Origin: Boseongicola sp. SB0662_bin_57
GTDB taxonomy: Bacteria > Pseudomonadota > Alphaproteobacteria > Rhodobacterales > Rhodobacteraceae
Length of the DNA stretch: 5,655 nt
Direction of reading: 5' to 3'
NCBI GenBank assembly: GCA_009839535.1
Contig: VXPN01000239.1
Span: forward strand, 1 to 5,655
A program made the position numbers and the translations under genes. Under the pieces are notes generated by a model. The model was not told the origin of the DNA. It did no database searches and worked only from the letters and a program-made list of their open reading frames with translations. How positions within the stretch are numbered: the stretch's first letter is position 1; each line of letters starts with the position of its first letter. This document shows, in pieces, positions 1 to 5,655 of this stretch.

Positions 1-917
1 ACCCGACGCTCTTCATCCTGACAGGCATCGTGGTCGGCGCGGGCATAGGAGCCGGATCGTTCCCGATCATCATCGGCGCGCTTGGAAAGATCGTCTCCGA
101 GGAGCGGCGCAGCTTCATTCTTGGCCTCGGCACGGCCGCAGCTTCCCTCGGCATGTTCATGGCCGCACCGGCGGCAACCACGATGATCGGGTCGATTGGC
201 TGGTCGTCCGCGCTGATCGTGATCGGAGCCACCTTTGCCCTGATCCTCCCTGTCCTCGTGTTCATCGCCCGGGTGGCGAGGCCGAGCGCGTCGGGGTCCT
301 CTGCCATGGACTTCGGCAACGCGCTTGGCATGGCATTCAGGGACAGGAGCTATCTCTGCCTGTTCTTCGGGTTCTTCGTCTGCGGGTTTCACGTTGCCTT
401 CATCCAGACGCACCTGCCGGCCTACGTGATTGACGTGGGGATGGCGGCCTGGATCGGCGGATGGTCCCTGGCACTGATCGGGCTCTTCAACGTCGCAGGA
501 TCTTTCCTCTCGGGTTGGTCAGGCCAAGTCTACTCCAAGAAATGGGTGCTGAGCGGAATCTATTTTGCGCGCGCAGTTGTCATCACTGCCTTCGTGCTGG
601 TTCCAGTCACCGAATTCAGCATCCTCGCCTTCTCGGCCGTCATGGGACTTCTCTGGCTGTCAACGGTTCCGTTGACCATGGGCCTCGTCGCGCAGACGCA
701 AGGGCTGAGGTTCCTGTCGACATTGGCCGGTCTCGTTTTCCTGAGCCATCAGACAGGGAGCTTCCTTGGCGCCTGGCTGGGTGGGCGGATCCATGACCTC
801 AACCAGGACTACACGCCGATGTGGTGGACGGCGGTTGCGCTCGGTCTGCTCGCCACCCTCCTGCACATCCCCATTCGCGAATCACCGGGTCCTCTTGCGC
901 TCGCCGAAGAGTCCTGA
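1..917 (+). CDS. MFS permease, C-terminal part (5' end outside window)
   Basis: This is an inner-membrane secondary transporter of the major facilitator superfamily. The frame is open from position 3 through to the TGA at 915-917, giving 304 visible residues, so the GTG at position 30 is an internal valine and not the start. A full MFS protein is about 400 residues, so roughly the first 100 are missing. Visible features are long hydrophobic segments rich in Gly and Ala. A short charged loop (SEERRSF) follows the first segments, a polar linker after VARPSASGS fits the central loop between the two six-helix halves, and the second half begins near the segment FFGFFVCGFHVAFIQTHLPAY. That segment resembles bacterial MFS members annotated as monocarboxylate or oxalate/formate-antiporter-like, so a small organic anion is a plausible substrate, but this is inference. 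The protein ends in a short charged tail. A dehydratase remnant lies about 110 bases downstream on the same strand. Confidence 0.9.
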   Translation, partial: PTLFILTGIVVGAGIGAGSFPIIIGALGKIVSEERRSFILGLGTAAASLGMFMAAPAATTMIGSIGWSSALIVIGATFALILPVLVFIARVARPSASGSSAMDFGNALGMAFRDRSYLCLFFGFFVCGFHVAFIQTHLPAYVIDVGMAAWIGGWSLALIGLFNVAGSFLSGWSGQVYSKKWVLSGIYFARAVVITAFVLVPVTEFSILAFSAVMGLLWLSTVPLTMGLVAQTQGLRFLSTLAGLVFLSHQTGSFLGAWLGGRIHDLNQDYTPMWWTAVALGLLATLLHIPIRESPGPLALAEES

Positions 918-1030
918 GCGGCGCGCGGCTTTGACCAAGTCGGGCTGCGCAATGGACAGCGGATAACGATGAGGGCAGGATCAGGTGCAGAAGCGAACGC
1001 GACTGGACACGCTGACACGGTGCTTGTGCG

Positions 1031-1250
1031 TTGACCGCAAAGCCGTCGGAAGAGCTGCGGCCCGAGCACTGGTTCAAGCCGGGCGACCAGAAATCCATGG
1101 GGCATCGGAGCCGTGAAATGCAGCAGAGCCTTGCCCTTAACGACTGGGAGCGAGCGCTCGTCATCGTCGTCGTCAACGCATGGTCCAGTCCCTTGTCATG
1201 CCGCCGTCACAGTCGAAACCGTCCGGAACGAGCGCGCAGGACCGATTCCT
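1031..1250 (+). pseudogene. IlvD/Edd-family dehydratase, decayed N-terminal fragment
   Basis: Reading from the TTG at 1031, the translation has the N-terminal pattern of IlvD/Edd-family dehydratases, closest in my memory to the arabinonate/sugar-acid branch: EELR, then HWF, then a GHRSR motif, a DW pair, and VIVVVNAWSS. These match family segments such as 'EELRSRRWF', 'SFGHRSR' and 'VIAIVNTWSD'. The next family block, the 'NPCHAHF' segment whose Cys binds the Fe-S cluster, is in a different frame. From 1191 the third frame reads PCHA, then VETVR, then AGPIP, matching 'PCH...VEDVKRG...AGGFP'. Only 10 bases separate the W codon from the P codon, where the family has about 15, so a loss of about 5 bases explains the frameshift. 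Nothing recognisable of the remaining 500 or so family residues follows. The fragment therefore cannot make enzyme. The TTG may be a mutated start; no good ribosome site precedes it. The identification is from recalled family motifs and was not searched. Confidence 0.68.
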
Positions 1251-1406
1251 GGCCACCGTCGGCGGACGACGAGACACAAACGGGATGGGGCAGGGTTTCT
1301 TCCGCGGCAGTCGACAATTCCAATTTGGCATCCTCTTCCGTGATCCGTTGGCGGCCGTCCCTTCCCCGGCTTGCCTCAATGGCATTCTGACTGTCACGAG
1401 AAACAC

Positions 1407-2147
1407 ATGGATCCGAACCTGCTTCTGCTTGCCACCACCGCGATTCTGCTGGGCGGTTTCCTGAAAGGGGCGACCGGCGCTGGAGCACCCGTGGTTGGCG
1501 TCCCGATCCTGGCCGCGATTTTCGATGTACAGTTCGCAGTGGCAGTCTTTTCCGTGCTCAACCTGTTCTCGAACATCTGGCATTCGTACGCCTATCGAAA
1601 GTACCGTGGGCCGTTCCGGCTGGTCTACGGTTTTGCGATAGCGGGTTCGGCAGGGGCGATTGCCGGATCAGTCCTGCTTGCATCCCTGCCCACCGATGTC
1701 CTGATGGCTTCGCTGGCCGCCATGGTGCTCGCGTATATCGCCCTGCGGCTCCTTCAGCCAGGCTGGGTGCTGAATCGATCGGCCGGGATGCGGCTCGTGC
1801 CCTACGTCGGCATCGCTGGAGGATTGATGCAGGGGGCCGGAGGAATCTCCGCGCCAGTCTCTGTAACCTTCCTGAATGCCATGCGTCTTCCCAGAGAAGA
1901 GTTCATTGCGACGATATCGGTCTTCTTCGTCACCATGTCGGTCGTGCAAATCCCGTCTCTTGCCTACCTTGGCATCCTGACGATAGACCGCTCGCTCCTG
2001 GCGATGGCAGCCGCTGTTCCCTTGTTCCTCTCCATGCCGCTCGGCGAGTGGGCGGCCAGATACATGTCAAAGGCGGTGTTCGACCGGATCGTTCTAGTTC
2101 TGCTCGCCGTGATTGCAGTCCGGCTGATCTGGACATCGGTCAGCTAG
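1407..2147 (+). CDS. TauE/SafE-family membrane permease
   Basis: This predicted inner-membrane protein of 246 residues is of usual length for the TauE/SafE family (formerly DUF81), whose members export sulfite, sulfoacetate or other small organic anions. It carries the family's internal duplication. A glycine-rich motif near residues 16-28 (GGFLKGATGAGAP) recurs at about 138-150 (GGLMQGAGGISAP), each followed by a hydrophobic helix. About seven or eight hydrophobic segments can be picked out, with a basic loop (YAYRKYRG) near residues 61-68. The ATG at 1407 is chosen because translation from it begins directly with the first helix. An in-frame TTG at 1371 would add 12 polar residues (WHSDCHEKH) atypical of the family. 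The ribosome site is weak (GAG, six bases upstream). The gene stands alone between two decayed regions, so its neighbours do not indicate a substrate. No sulfonate-degradation gene is visible. The family call is firm and the substrate unknown. Confidence 0.9.
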   Translation: MDPNLLLLATTAILLGGFLKGATGAGAPVVGVPILAAIFDVQFAVAVFSVLNLFSNIWHSYAYRKYRGPFRLVYGFAIAGSAGAIAGSVLLASLPTDVLMASLAAMVLAYIALRLLQPGWVLNRSAGMRLVPYVGIAGGLMQGAGGISAPVSVTFLNAMRLPREEFIATISVFFVTMSVVQIPSLAYLGILTIDRSLLAMAAAVPLFLSMPLGEWAARYMSKAVFDRIVLVLLAVIAVRLIWTSVS

Positions 2148-2844
2148 CCCGGATCGCTCGCCAAAATCGACGTTCGCTGCGCCGCAAACTGAATCGGAGC
2201 GACTCTTCCGGACTTTCAGCCGCGATGGCGGCGATCGTTGCTCGCGCGGCAGCTTCACGTGCGCTCGGGGCTGTTCGCCCGAGGGAACGAAAGGGAACCA
2301 TCTGCGGCCGGCATGTCGCTAGCGACGGCGTCGGGCACAGGAGAGAATTCCAAAAAACTGAAGGCCCGACCGAAGTCGAGCCTTAGTGGTTGTCCATTAC
2401 CGTGGTCTGCTAGACCCTCAGCAGTTGCTTTGGCGGCTCTGCGTAAGGTTGACATGACAGTGACCTCGAAAGTCGAACCTGCCTGAACCTCATCCAGGCG
2501 AAGAAGACCGGAATGTCAAGAAAATCCGTCCAGGCTACTCTCCCTCAAGCCTTCCACCCCAAGGACCATGCGGCGACGCGACAGAGACGCCCGTCCAGTC
2601 GGACGAATTCCTGATCTGGCATCAATTGCGACCGGATGGGAGGGAGCGGTCGCGCTCGTCGGCAAGTCCGCGAACAAGCGTTCGGCGCTCATCACGCGAG
2701 AACCGAACTGAACGCGTGGGATTCCTGCCAAATTGGTCGGGGCTCGAAAAACAGGCGTGATCTTGCGAGCGCTCAGCCCGGCCTGTCGCCGCGCCCGCCA
2801 CCAAGGAACCGGCTTCCAATTTCCCACATCATTGATGTCCAACG
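2148..2844. other. Gene-free stretch between tauE-like gene and transposase remnant
   Basis: I see no convincing gene here on either strand. The open frames present are short, start without ribosome sites, and have compositions (runs of Arg, Ser and Pro) typical of random frames in GC-rich DNA. The one well-supported element is the leftward terminator at 2352-2387. TTGACA hexamers occur at 2449-2454 (plus) and 2519-2514 (minus), but neither has a good -10 element at normal spacing. The stretch is probably decayed sequence left by past insertions; this is inferred from the adjacent transposase remnant, not shown directly. Confidence 0.5.
2352..2387 (-). terminator. Strong intrinsic terminator, reading leftward
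   Basis: Read on the minus strand, a 10-base-pair stem runs AAGGCTCGAC / GTCGGGCCTT, with one T-G wobble pair and all other pairs canonical. It is closed by a TTCG loop on a C-G pair, the very stable cUUCGg tetraloop. Three more pairs (ACT/AGT) can extend the base across one bulged C. Six T residues (positions 2357 to 2352) follow immediately. This is a textbook rho-independent terminator for leftward transcription. On the plus strand the same hairpin has no T tract after it, and the wobble becomes a C-A mismatch, so it would not terminate the tauE-like transcript well. The nearest intact leftward gene is dctM, whose stop is about 1 kb upstream of it. Confidence 0.85.
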
Positions 2845-3198
2845 TGCGCCACCGGCGATGTCGCTCAGGCGACCAAGGCCGCGCCACATGACGATGCTGC
2901 CCGGCGGCGGGCCCATTGTCCGGACAGCAAAGCCGACAAGCCTGGCAATCTTGATGAGGTACCGTGAGAGTGTTCCGGCAGAACGGGAGTGGCCGGCCGG
3001 ATCGGGAACCAGGCGATCGAGGATGCCCAGCGCCAGCTCGGACAGGACCAAGGGCGCTCCTGGGTCCGGCTTGATCCGGTTGAGCACCGTCAGCCGGAAT
3101 TCGCGCCAACCCTGGATGCAGGACACCGCAAGCAACCGGACCAGCCGATCGGCGGCTCGCAGTCGCGCCTGCCATGCGTGCACTCGAGTTCCGGCCCC
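2845..3198 (-). pseudogene. IS4-family transposase, decayed C-terminal fragment
   Basis: The minus-strand frame read from about 3198 down to 2845 resembles the C-terminal, Tn5-like end of IS4-family transposases. In order it shows GTRVHAWQARLRAADRLV (compare 'GCRVEDARLRTADRL'), WREFRLTVLNR, a PD.GAPL.LSE.AL..LDRLVPD block, a TL.RYLIKIARL.GF block, and PPPG..VMWRGL.RL.DI close to the family's end. The catalytic residues are not intact here. A frame break lies at about 3198-3250: another minus-strand frame gives ITAARTWIEAF near 3275-3240, which resembles the 'RWTIEVF' segment holding the family's conserved Glu, so the remnant may extend to about 3275. Upstream of that I find nothing of the other 250 or more residues. 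The piece lies between the 3' end of dctM and the gene-free stretch. No terminal inverted repeats or target duplications were identified by eye. The family identification is from recalled motifs. Confidence 0.62.
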
Positions 3199-3326
3199 GC
3201 ATGGTCGCTGAAGTGATCTCGCATCCCTCCGGTCCGGAATGCTTCAATCCAGGTCCGTGCGGCCGTGATCCGGTGCGACTGCCACCTACCGAAGCGACAA
3301 CTTTCTGGCGGGTTTGCACCCACCAG

Positions 3327-3351
3327 AAAAACGCGCCTTTCCATGGCGTGC
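3327..3351 (-). terminator. Candidate weak terminator after dctM
   Basis: On the minus strand, about 60 bases beyond the dctM stop, a short GC stem (CGCC/GGCG, loop ATGGAAA) is followed by CG and then five T residues. One more C-G pair can form outside an A-C mismatch. The stem is only four solid pairs, so it is a modest candidate. Its position just downstream of the operon is what makes it plausible. Confidence 0.35.
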
Positions 3352-3408
3352 AGAAAGTCGGGATCGGTGCGGTCTAGGGACTGATGCGCCGGCACCAAAT
3401 TCCCTTGT

Positions 3409-4710
3409 TCATCTCATCTGTCCTGGAAGGAACAATGCGATCTGCGGAAATGCGACGAGCAATGCAAGGCATGCCGCCATTGCGACCCAGAACGGCAGGA
3501 CGCCTCGAAAGATCGTGCCCATTGGAACGCCCGCGGCAACGCCCTTGACGACGAAGACGTTTATGCCGACGGGCGGCGTGATCAGGCCCATCTCGATCAC
3601 GACAACACAGATCACCCCGAACCAGATCGGGTCAAACCCCAGACCGGATATGATCGGAAACACCACCGGCATCGTGACAACCAGCATGGCGAGACCATCG
3701 AAGAACATGCCAAGAATGATGTAGCCAACCAGGATCAAGGCCAGGGTTCCGTAAGGACCGAGGCCGAAAGCCTCAAGCTGCAGCGCAAGGGTTTCGGGAA
3801 TGTGCGTGAGTGCGAGGAACGGCCCGAAGACATGTGCTCCGATAATGATCAGGTACAGCATCGCGGTCGTCGTCACGGTCTCAAGCAGGATTTCGGGCAC
3901 CTCGCGGAATTTCACGGCGCCCGTCCCAAGCGCCAGAATCGAGACAAGGGTCGCTCCTACGCCGGCGGCCTCGACTGGCGTGAAGACGCCAAGATATATG
4001 CCCCCAATGGATGCCAGGATGACTCCGATCAACGGCAGCGATCTGAGGGACGCCATCAGTTTCTCGCCTGCAGTCGTGCTTGGACCGACAGGACCGGCTT
4101 CGGGCCGCACCGACGTGATCGTCAAGATGACAGCCACGAAGAGGAGCGAAAGCAGAATGCCGGGCAAGATGCCGGCGATGAAGAGCTTGCCAATGCTCTC
4201 TTCGGTCAGGATCGCATAGAGCACGAAGCCGGTGGATGGCGGGATCAGTATGCCAAGCGTGCCGCCAGCAGCGACTGAACCTGTCGCGAGTCCGTCGGCA
4301 TAGCCGAACCGCTTCATTTCGGGCAGGGCGACCTTCCCGATGGTCACGGCGGTGGCGACGGACGAACCTGACACGGCGGCAAACGCGGCGCAGCCCAGAA
4401 CCGTGGATGACGCCAATCCGCCCCGCAACCTGCCGACCCAGGCATAGGCCGCTTCGTAGAGCCGCTGGGAATAGCCTGCTGCCCCGGCCATGTTTCCCAT
4501 GAGCACGAAGAGCGGAATGATCGAAAGCGAATAGGCTGTTATTGACGTATAGGTCTCCGACGACATGGTGGCGATGGCCGCCCGTTGCCCGTCGATGACC
4601 CAGATCCCTCCGAAGCCGACAACAAGAAGGGCCATTCCCACCGGCAACCTTGCCACAAGGCAAAAGAACAGCGCGGCGATCCCCCAGGCTCCGATCAAGG
4701 TCTCACTCAT
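3409..4710 (-). CDS. dctM: TRAP transporter large permease subunit (DctM)
   Basis: This is the 12-helix transport subunit of a tripartite ATP-independent periplasmic (TRAP) importer, which moves an organic acid into the cell using the sodium or proton gradient. At 433 residues it has the normal DctM length. The family signature runs through residues 65-160: IPLFVLMGNMA, then GCAAFAAVSGSSVATAVTIG, then LATGSVAAGGTLGILIPPS. Further conserved blocks are GVFTPVEAAGVGA (241-253), DGLAMLVVTMPVVFPI (338-353) and EMGLITPPVGINVFVVKG (373-390). The frame stays open upstream to 4803, but the ATG at 4710 is chosen. It gives the normal N-terminus (MSETLIGAWGIAALFF), and the extra 31 residues would lie inside dctQ. 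The ATG overlaps the dctQ stop by 8 bases (ATGAGTGA), so translation is probably coupled. No strong ribosome site is seen. The protein looks intact. Substrate is unknown; the name dctM marks the family and not C4-dicarboxylate specificity. Confidence 0.96.
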   Translation of the reverse strand: MSETLIGAWGIAALFFCLVARLPVGMALLVVGFGGIWVIDGQRAAIATMSSETYTSITAYSLSIIPLFVLMGNMAGAAGYSQRLYEAAYAWVGRLRGGLASSTVLGCAAFAAVSGSSVATAVTIGKVALPEMKRFGYADGLATGSVAAGGTLGILIPPSTGFVLYAILTEESIGKLFIAGILPGILLSLLFVAVILTITSVRPEAGPVGPSTTAGEKLMASLRSLPLIGVILASIGGIYLGVFTPVEAAGVGATLVSILALGTGAVKFREVPEILLETVTTTAMLYLIIIGAHVFGPFLALTHIPETLALQLEAFGLGPYGTLALILVGYIILGMFFDGLAMLVVTMPVVFPIISGLGFDPIWFGVICVVVIEMGLITPPVGINVFVVKGVAAGVPMGTIFRGVLPFWVAMAACLALLVAFPQIALFLPGQMR

Positions 4711-5218
4711 AGTCGACCACGCCTTGCCGAAACTGTCCAACCAACTGTGCGGCGAGAACCACTGCAAAGAGGCCCATGCCAAAGGCAATTGCGCCGTACG
4801 CAATCCAGACCGGAATCTCTATCATGTTGGTCACGTCGCCGTACTCGTGGGCATCCAGCATCTTGTCCCAGGACTTCCGGACCAGGAGATAGAGCACGAT
4901 GCAGGAGACGACGCGAGCAAAGACGTCGCCCGCAAACCTGCCCAGCGCCCCGATCCTGTGATCCAGGATGTCCACACGGATGTGTCCGTTCTGAAAGGTG
5001 GTGAGGGGCATCGCCGCCATGACCACGAGCGACATTCCGATTTCAACCAGTTCCTGGTCGCCGAGAATGGGCTGGTTGAGCACATAACGGGCGAACACGG
5101 CGGTGCTGACCAGAAGCACCAGCCCGAAAAGGACGAGGCCGCCCAGGAGAGCGACCCCTTTGAGGAGGCGCTCGGGAGACTCCCAAACGCCCCAAAGGCT
5201 GTTGTGACCGTCTGCCAT
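4703..5218 (-). CDS. dctQ: TRAP transporter small permease subunit (DctQ)
   Basis: This is the small four-helix membrane subunit of the TRAP importer, partner of the DctM protein encoded next. It has 171 residues, normal for the family. Hydrophobic helices are seen at about residues 22-43, 56-75, 94-115 and 134-158. Family-typical features are ARYVLNQPILGDQELVEIG (43-61), the conserved GHIRVDIL segment (78-85) after helix two, and TNMIEIPVWIAYGAIAFGM (130-148) leading into helix four. The ATG at 5218 is chosen over the upstream in-frame GTG at 5242. It overlaps the dctP stop codon in a TAATG junction, the usual coupled arrangement, and the eight residues gained from the GTG would lie within dctP. 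No good ribosome site precedes the ATG, which fits reinitiation by ribosomes finishing dctP. The stop overlaps the start of dctM by 8 bases. The protein looks intact. Confidence 0.95.
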   Translation of the reverse strand: MADGHNSLWGVWESPERLLKGVALLGGLVLFGLVLLVSTAVFARYVLNQPILGDQELVEIGMSLVVMAAMPLTTFQNGHIRVDILDHRIGALGRFAGDVFARVVSCIVLYLLVRKSWDKMLDAHEYGDVTNMIEIPVWIAYGAIAFGMGLFAVVLAAQLVGQFRQGVVDYE

Positions 5219-5655
5219 TACTGCCGCAACGCGGCGGCCCACGCGGAGGCTTCGATCCCCTCGGCATCAAGTTCTGCAATCACTTCGGCCGCAAGACTGT
5301 CGCTCGCCGCGTTGAACTCGGCGGCGGCTTCTGCCGAAAGCGTGTGGACTTCGCCCCCCTCGGCGACCCACTTCTTCAAGGCCCTTTCAGAGGCATTCGT
5401 CATGGTGACTCGACCGCCTTCGGACATCTCGGCACCCGTCAAGTCGGTCAGCTTGGCCTGGGTATCGGCGTCAAGCGCCTCCCAGCTGTCCCGATTCATG
5501 ACCAGCATGAACACGGAGTTCGTGGCGTTCATGCCAGCGGTGATGTACTTGGTCACTTCGCCCAGCTTGAAGCTTGTCAGCACCGAGGCGTCCACGAGGA
5601 CGCCGTCCACGACGCCGGTATCCAGCGACTGGTAGACCTGCGTGATCGGCATGGA
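5218..5655 (-). CDS. dctP: TRAP transporter substrate-binding protein (DctP), C-terminal part
   Basis: This is the periplasmic binding protein that captures the substrate and delivers it to DctQM. Only the last 145 residues are in the window, and the frame runs off the right edge; the ATG at 5652 is internal. A full DctP is about 320-340 residues, so the signal peptide and first lobe are outside. The visible part begins with SMPITQVYQSLDTGVVDG, the conserved hinge-region segment in which family members read roughly 'P..EVY.AL.TGVVDG'. It continues through LGEVTKYIT and VMNRDSWEALDADTQAKL, both typical of the second lobe. The tail is an Ala/Glu-rich helical region ending ASAWAAALRQ. The Arg that usually binds the substrate carboxylate lies upstream of the window, so no specificity can be read. 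The stop overlaps the dctQ start by one base. Confidence 0.93.
   Translation of the reverse strand, partial: SMPITQVYQSLDTGVVDGVLVDASVLTSFKLGEVTKYITAGMNATNSVFMLVMNRDSWEALDADTQAKLTDLTGAEMSEGGRVTMTNASERALKKWVAEGGEVHTLSAEAAAEFNAASDSLAAEVIAELDAEGIEASAWAAALRQ

Noticed and set aside
1371..1406. TTG start for the TauE/SafE-family gene
   Set aside because: It would add a polar 12-residue tail without a ribosome site; the ATG at 1407 starts directly at the first helix.
2255..2455. A 66-codon minus-strand open frame starting with ATG
   Set aside because: The strong intrinsic terminator at 2352-2387 lies in the middle of it and I recognise no protein family, so it is unlikely to be a gene.
2449..2519. 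Two TTGACA hexamers as promoter -35 elements (plus strand 2449, minus strand 2519)
   Set aside because: Neither has a -10 hexamer resembling TATAAT at 16-18 bases, and neither leads to an intact gene.
2516..3319. A 267-codon open frame on the minus strand
   Set aside because: Its composition is Arg/Pro/Ser/Gly-rich with no recognisable motif, and across 2845-3183 it is out of frame with the transposase-like reading, so it is a chance frame.
3802..4278. Plus-strand open frames opposite dctM (including 3800-4219)
   Set aside because: They are antisense shadows of the conserved DctM coding sequence.
4711..4803. N-terminal extension of dctM by 31 residues
   Set aside because: The added residues lie inside dctQ and do not look like a DctM N-terminus; the ATG at 4710 gives the standard start and a coupled overlap.
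4565..5635. A 356-codon open frame on the plus strand opposite dctP, dctQ and dctM
   Set aside because: It is entirely antisense to three well-recognised overlapping genes, has no family-like features, and is rich in His, Ser and Ala as expected from the reverse complement of GC-rich coding DNA.

Overview
The window is GC-rich with dense coding in most of it. The clear genes are all transport genes. The high GC content, the abundance of TRAP-type transporters in such genomes and the protein sequences suggest an alphaproteobacterium, perhaps Rhodobacterales or Rhizobiales. That assignment is an inference from style; there is no marker gene here to settle it.

Layout from left to right: (1) positions 1-917, plus strand, the C-terminal three quarters of a major facilitator superfamily permease whose start lies outside the window. 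(2) Positions 1031-1250, plus strand, a decayed N-terminal fragment of an IlvD/Edd-family dehydratase (the dihydroxy-acid / sugar-acid dehydratase family), frameshifted and then lost. (3) Positions 1407-2147, plus strand, an intact TauE/SafE-family permease. (4) Positions 2148-3408, about 1.26 kb with no intact gene. It holds a very good leftward intrinsic terminator at 2352-2387, a decayed C-terminal piece of an IS4-family transposase at about 2845-3198 (possibly to about 3275), and a weaker candidate terminator just after the TRAP operon. (5) Positions 3409-5655, minus strand, a TRAP transporter operon in the order dctP (C-terminal part only, running out of the window), dctQ, dctM. The start and stop codons of these genes overlap, so translation is probably coupled.

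The TRAP operon encodes a sodium- or proton-driven high-affinity importer of an organic acid: a periplasmic binding protein and two membrane subunits. The MFS permease and the TauE/SafE permease also probably move small organic or sulfur-containing anions. The IlvD/Edd remnant is of the type that dehydrates sugar acids such as arabinonate. A reasonable inference is that the locus once joined sugar-acid uptake to catabolism and has since lost its dehydratase, with transposon debris marking rearrangement. The transported substrates cannot be read from the sequence.

No RNA gene, CRISPR array, defence system or novel multi-gene system was recognised. The points worth a second look are the two gene remnants and the strong terminator sitting about 1 kb beyond the TRAP operon.
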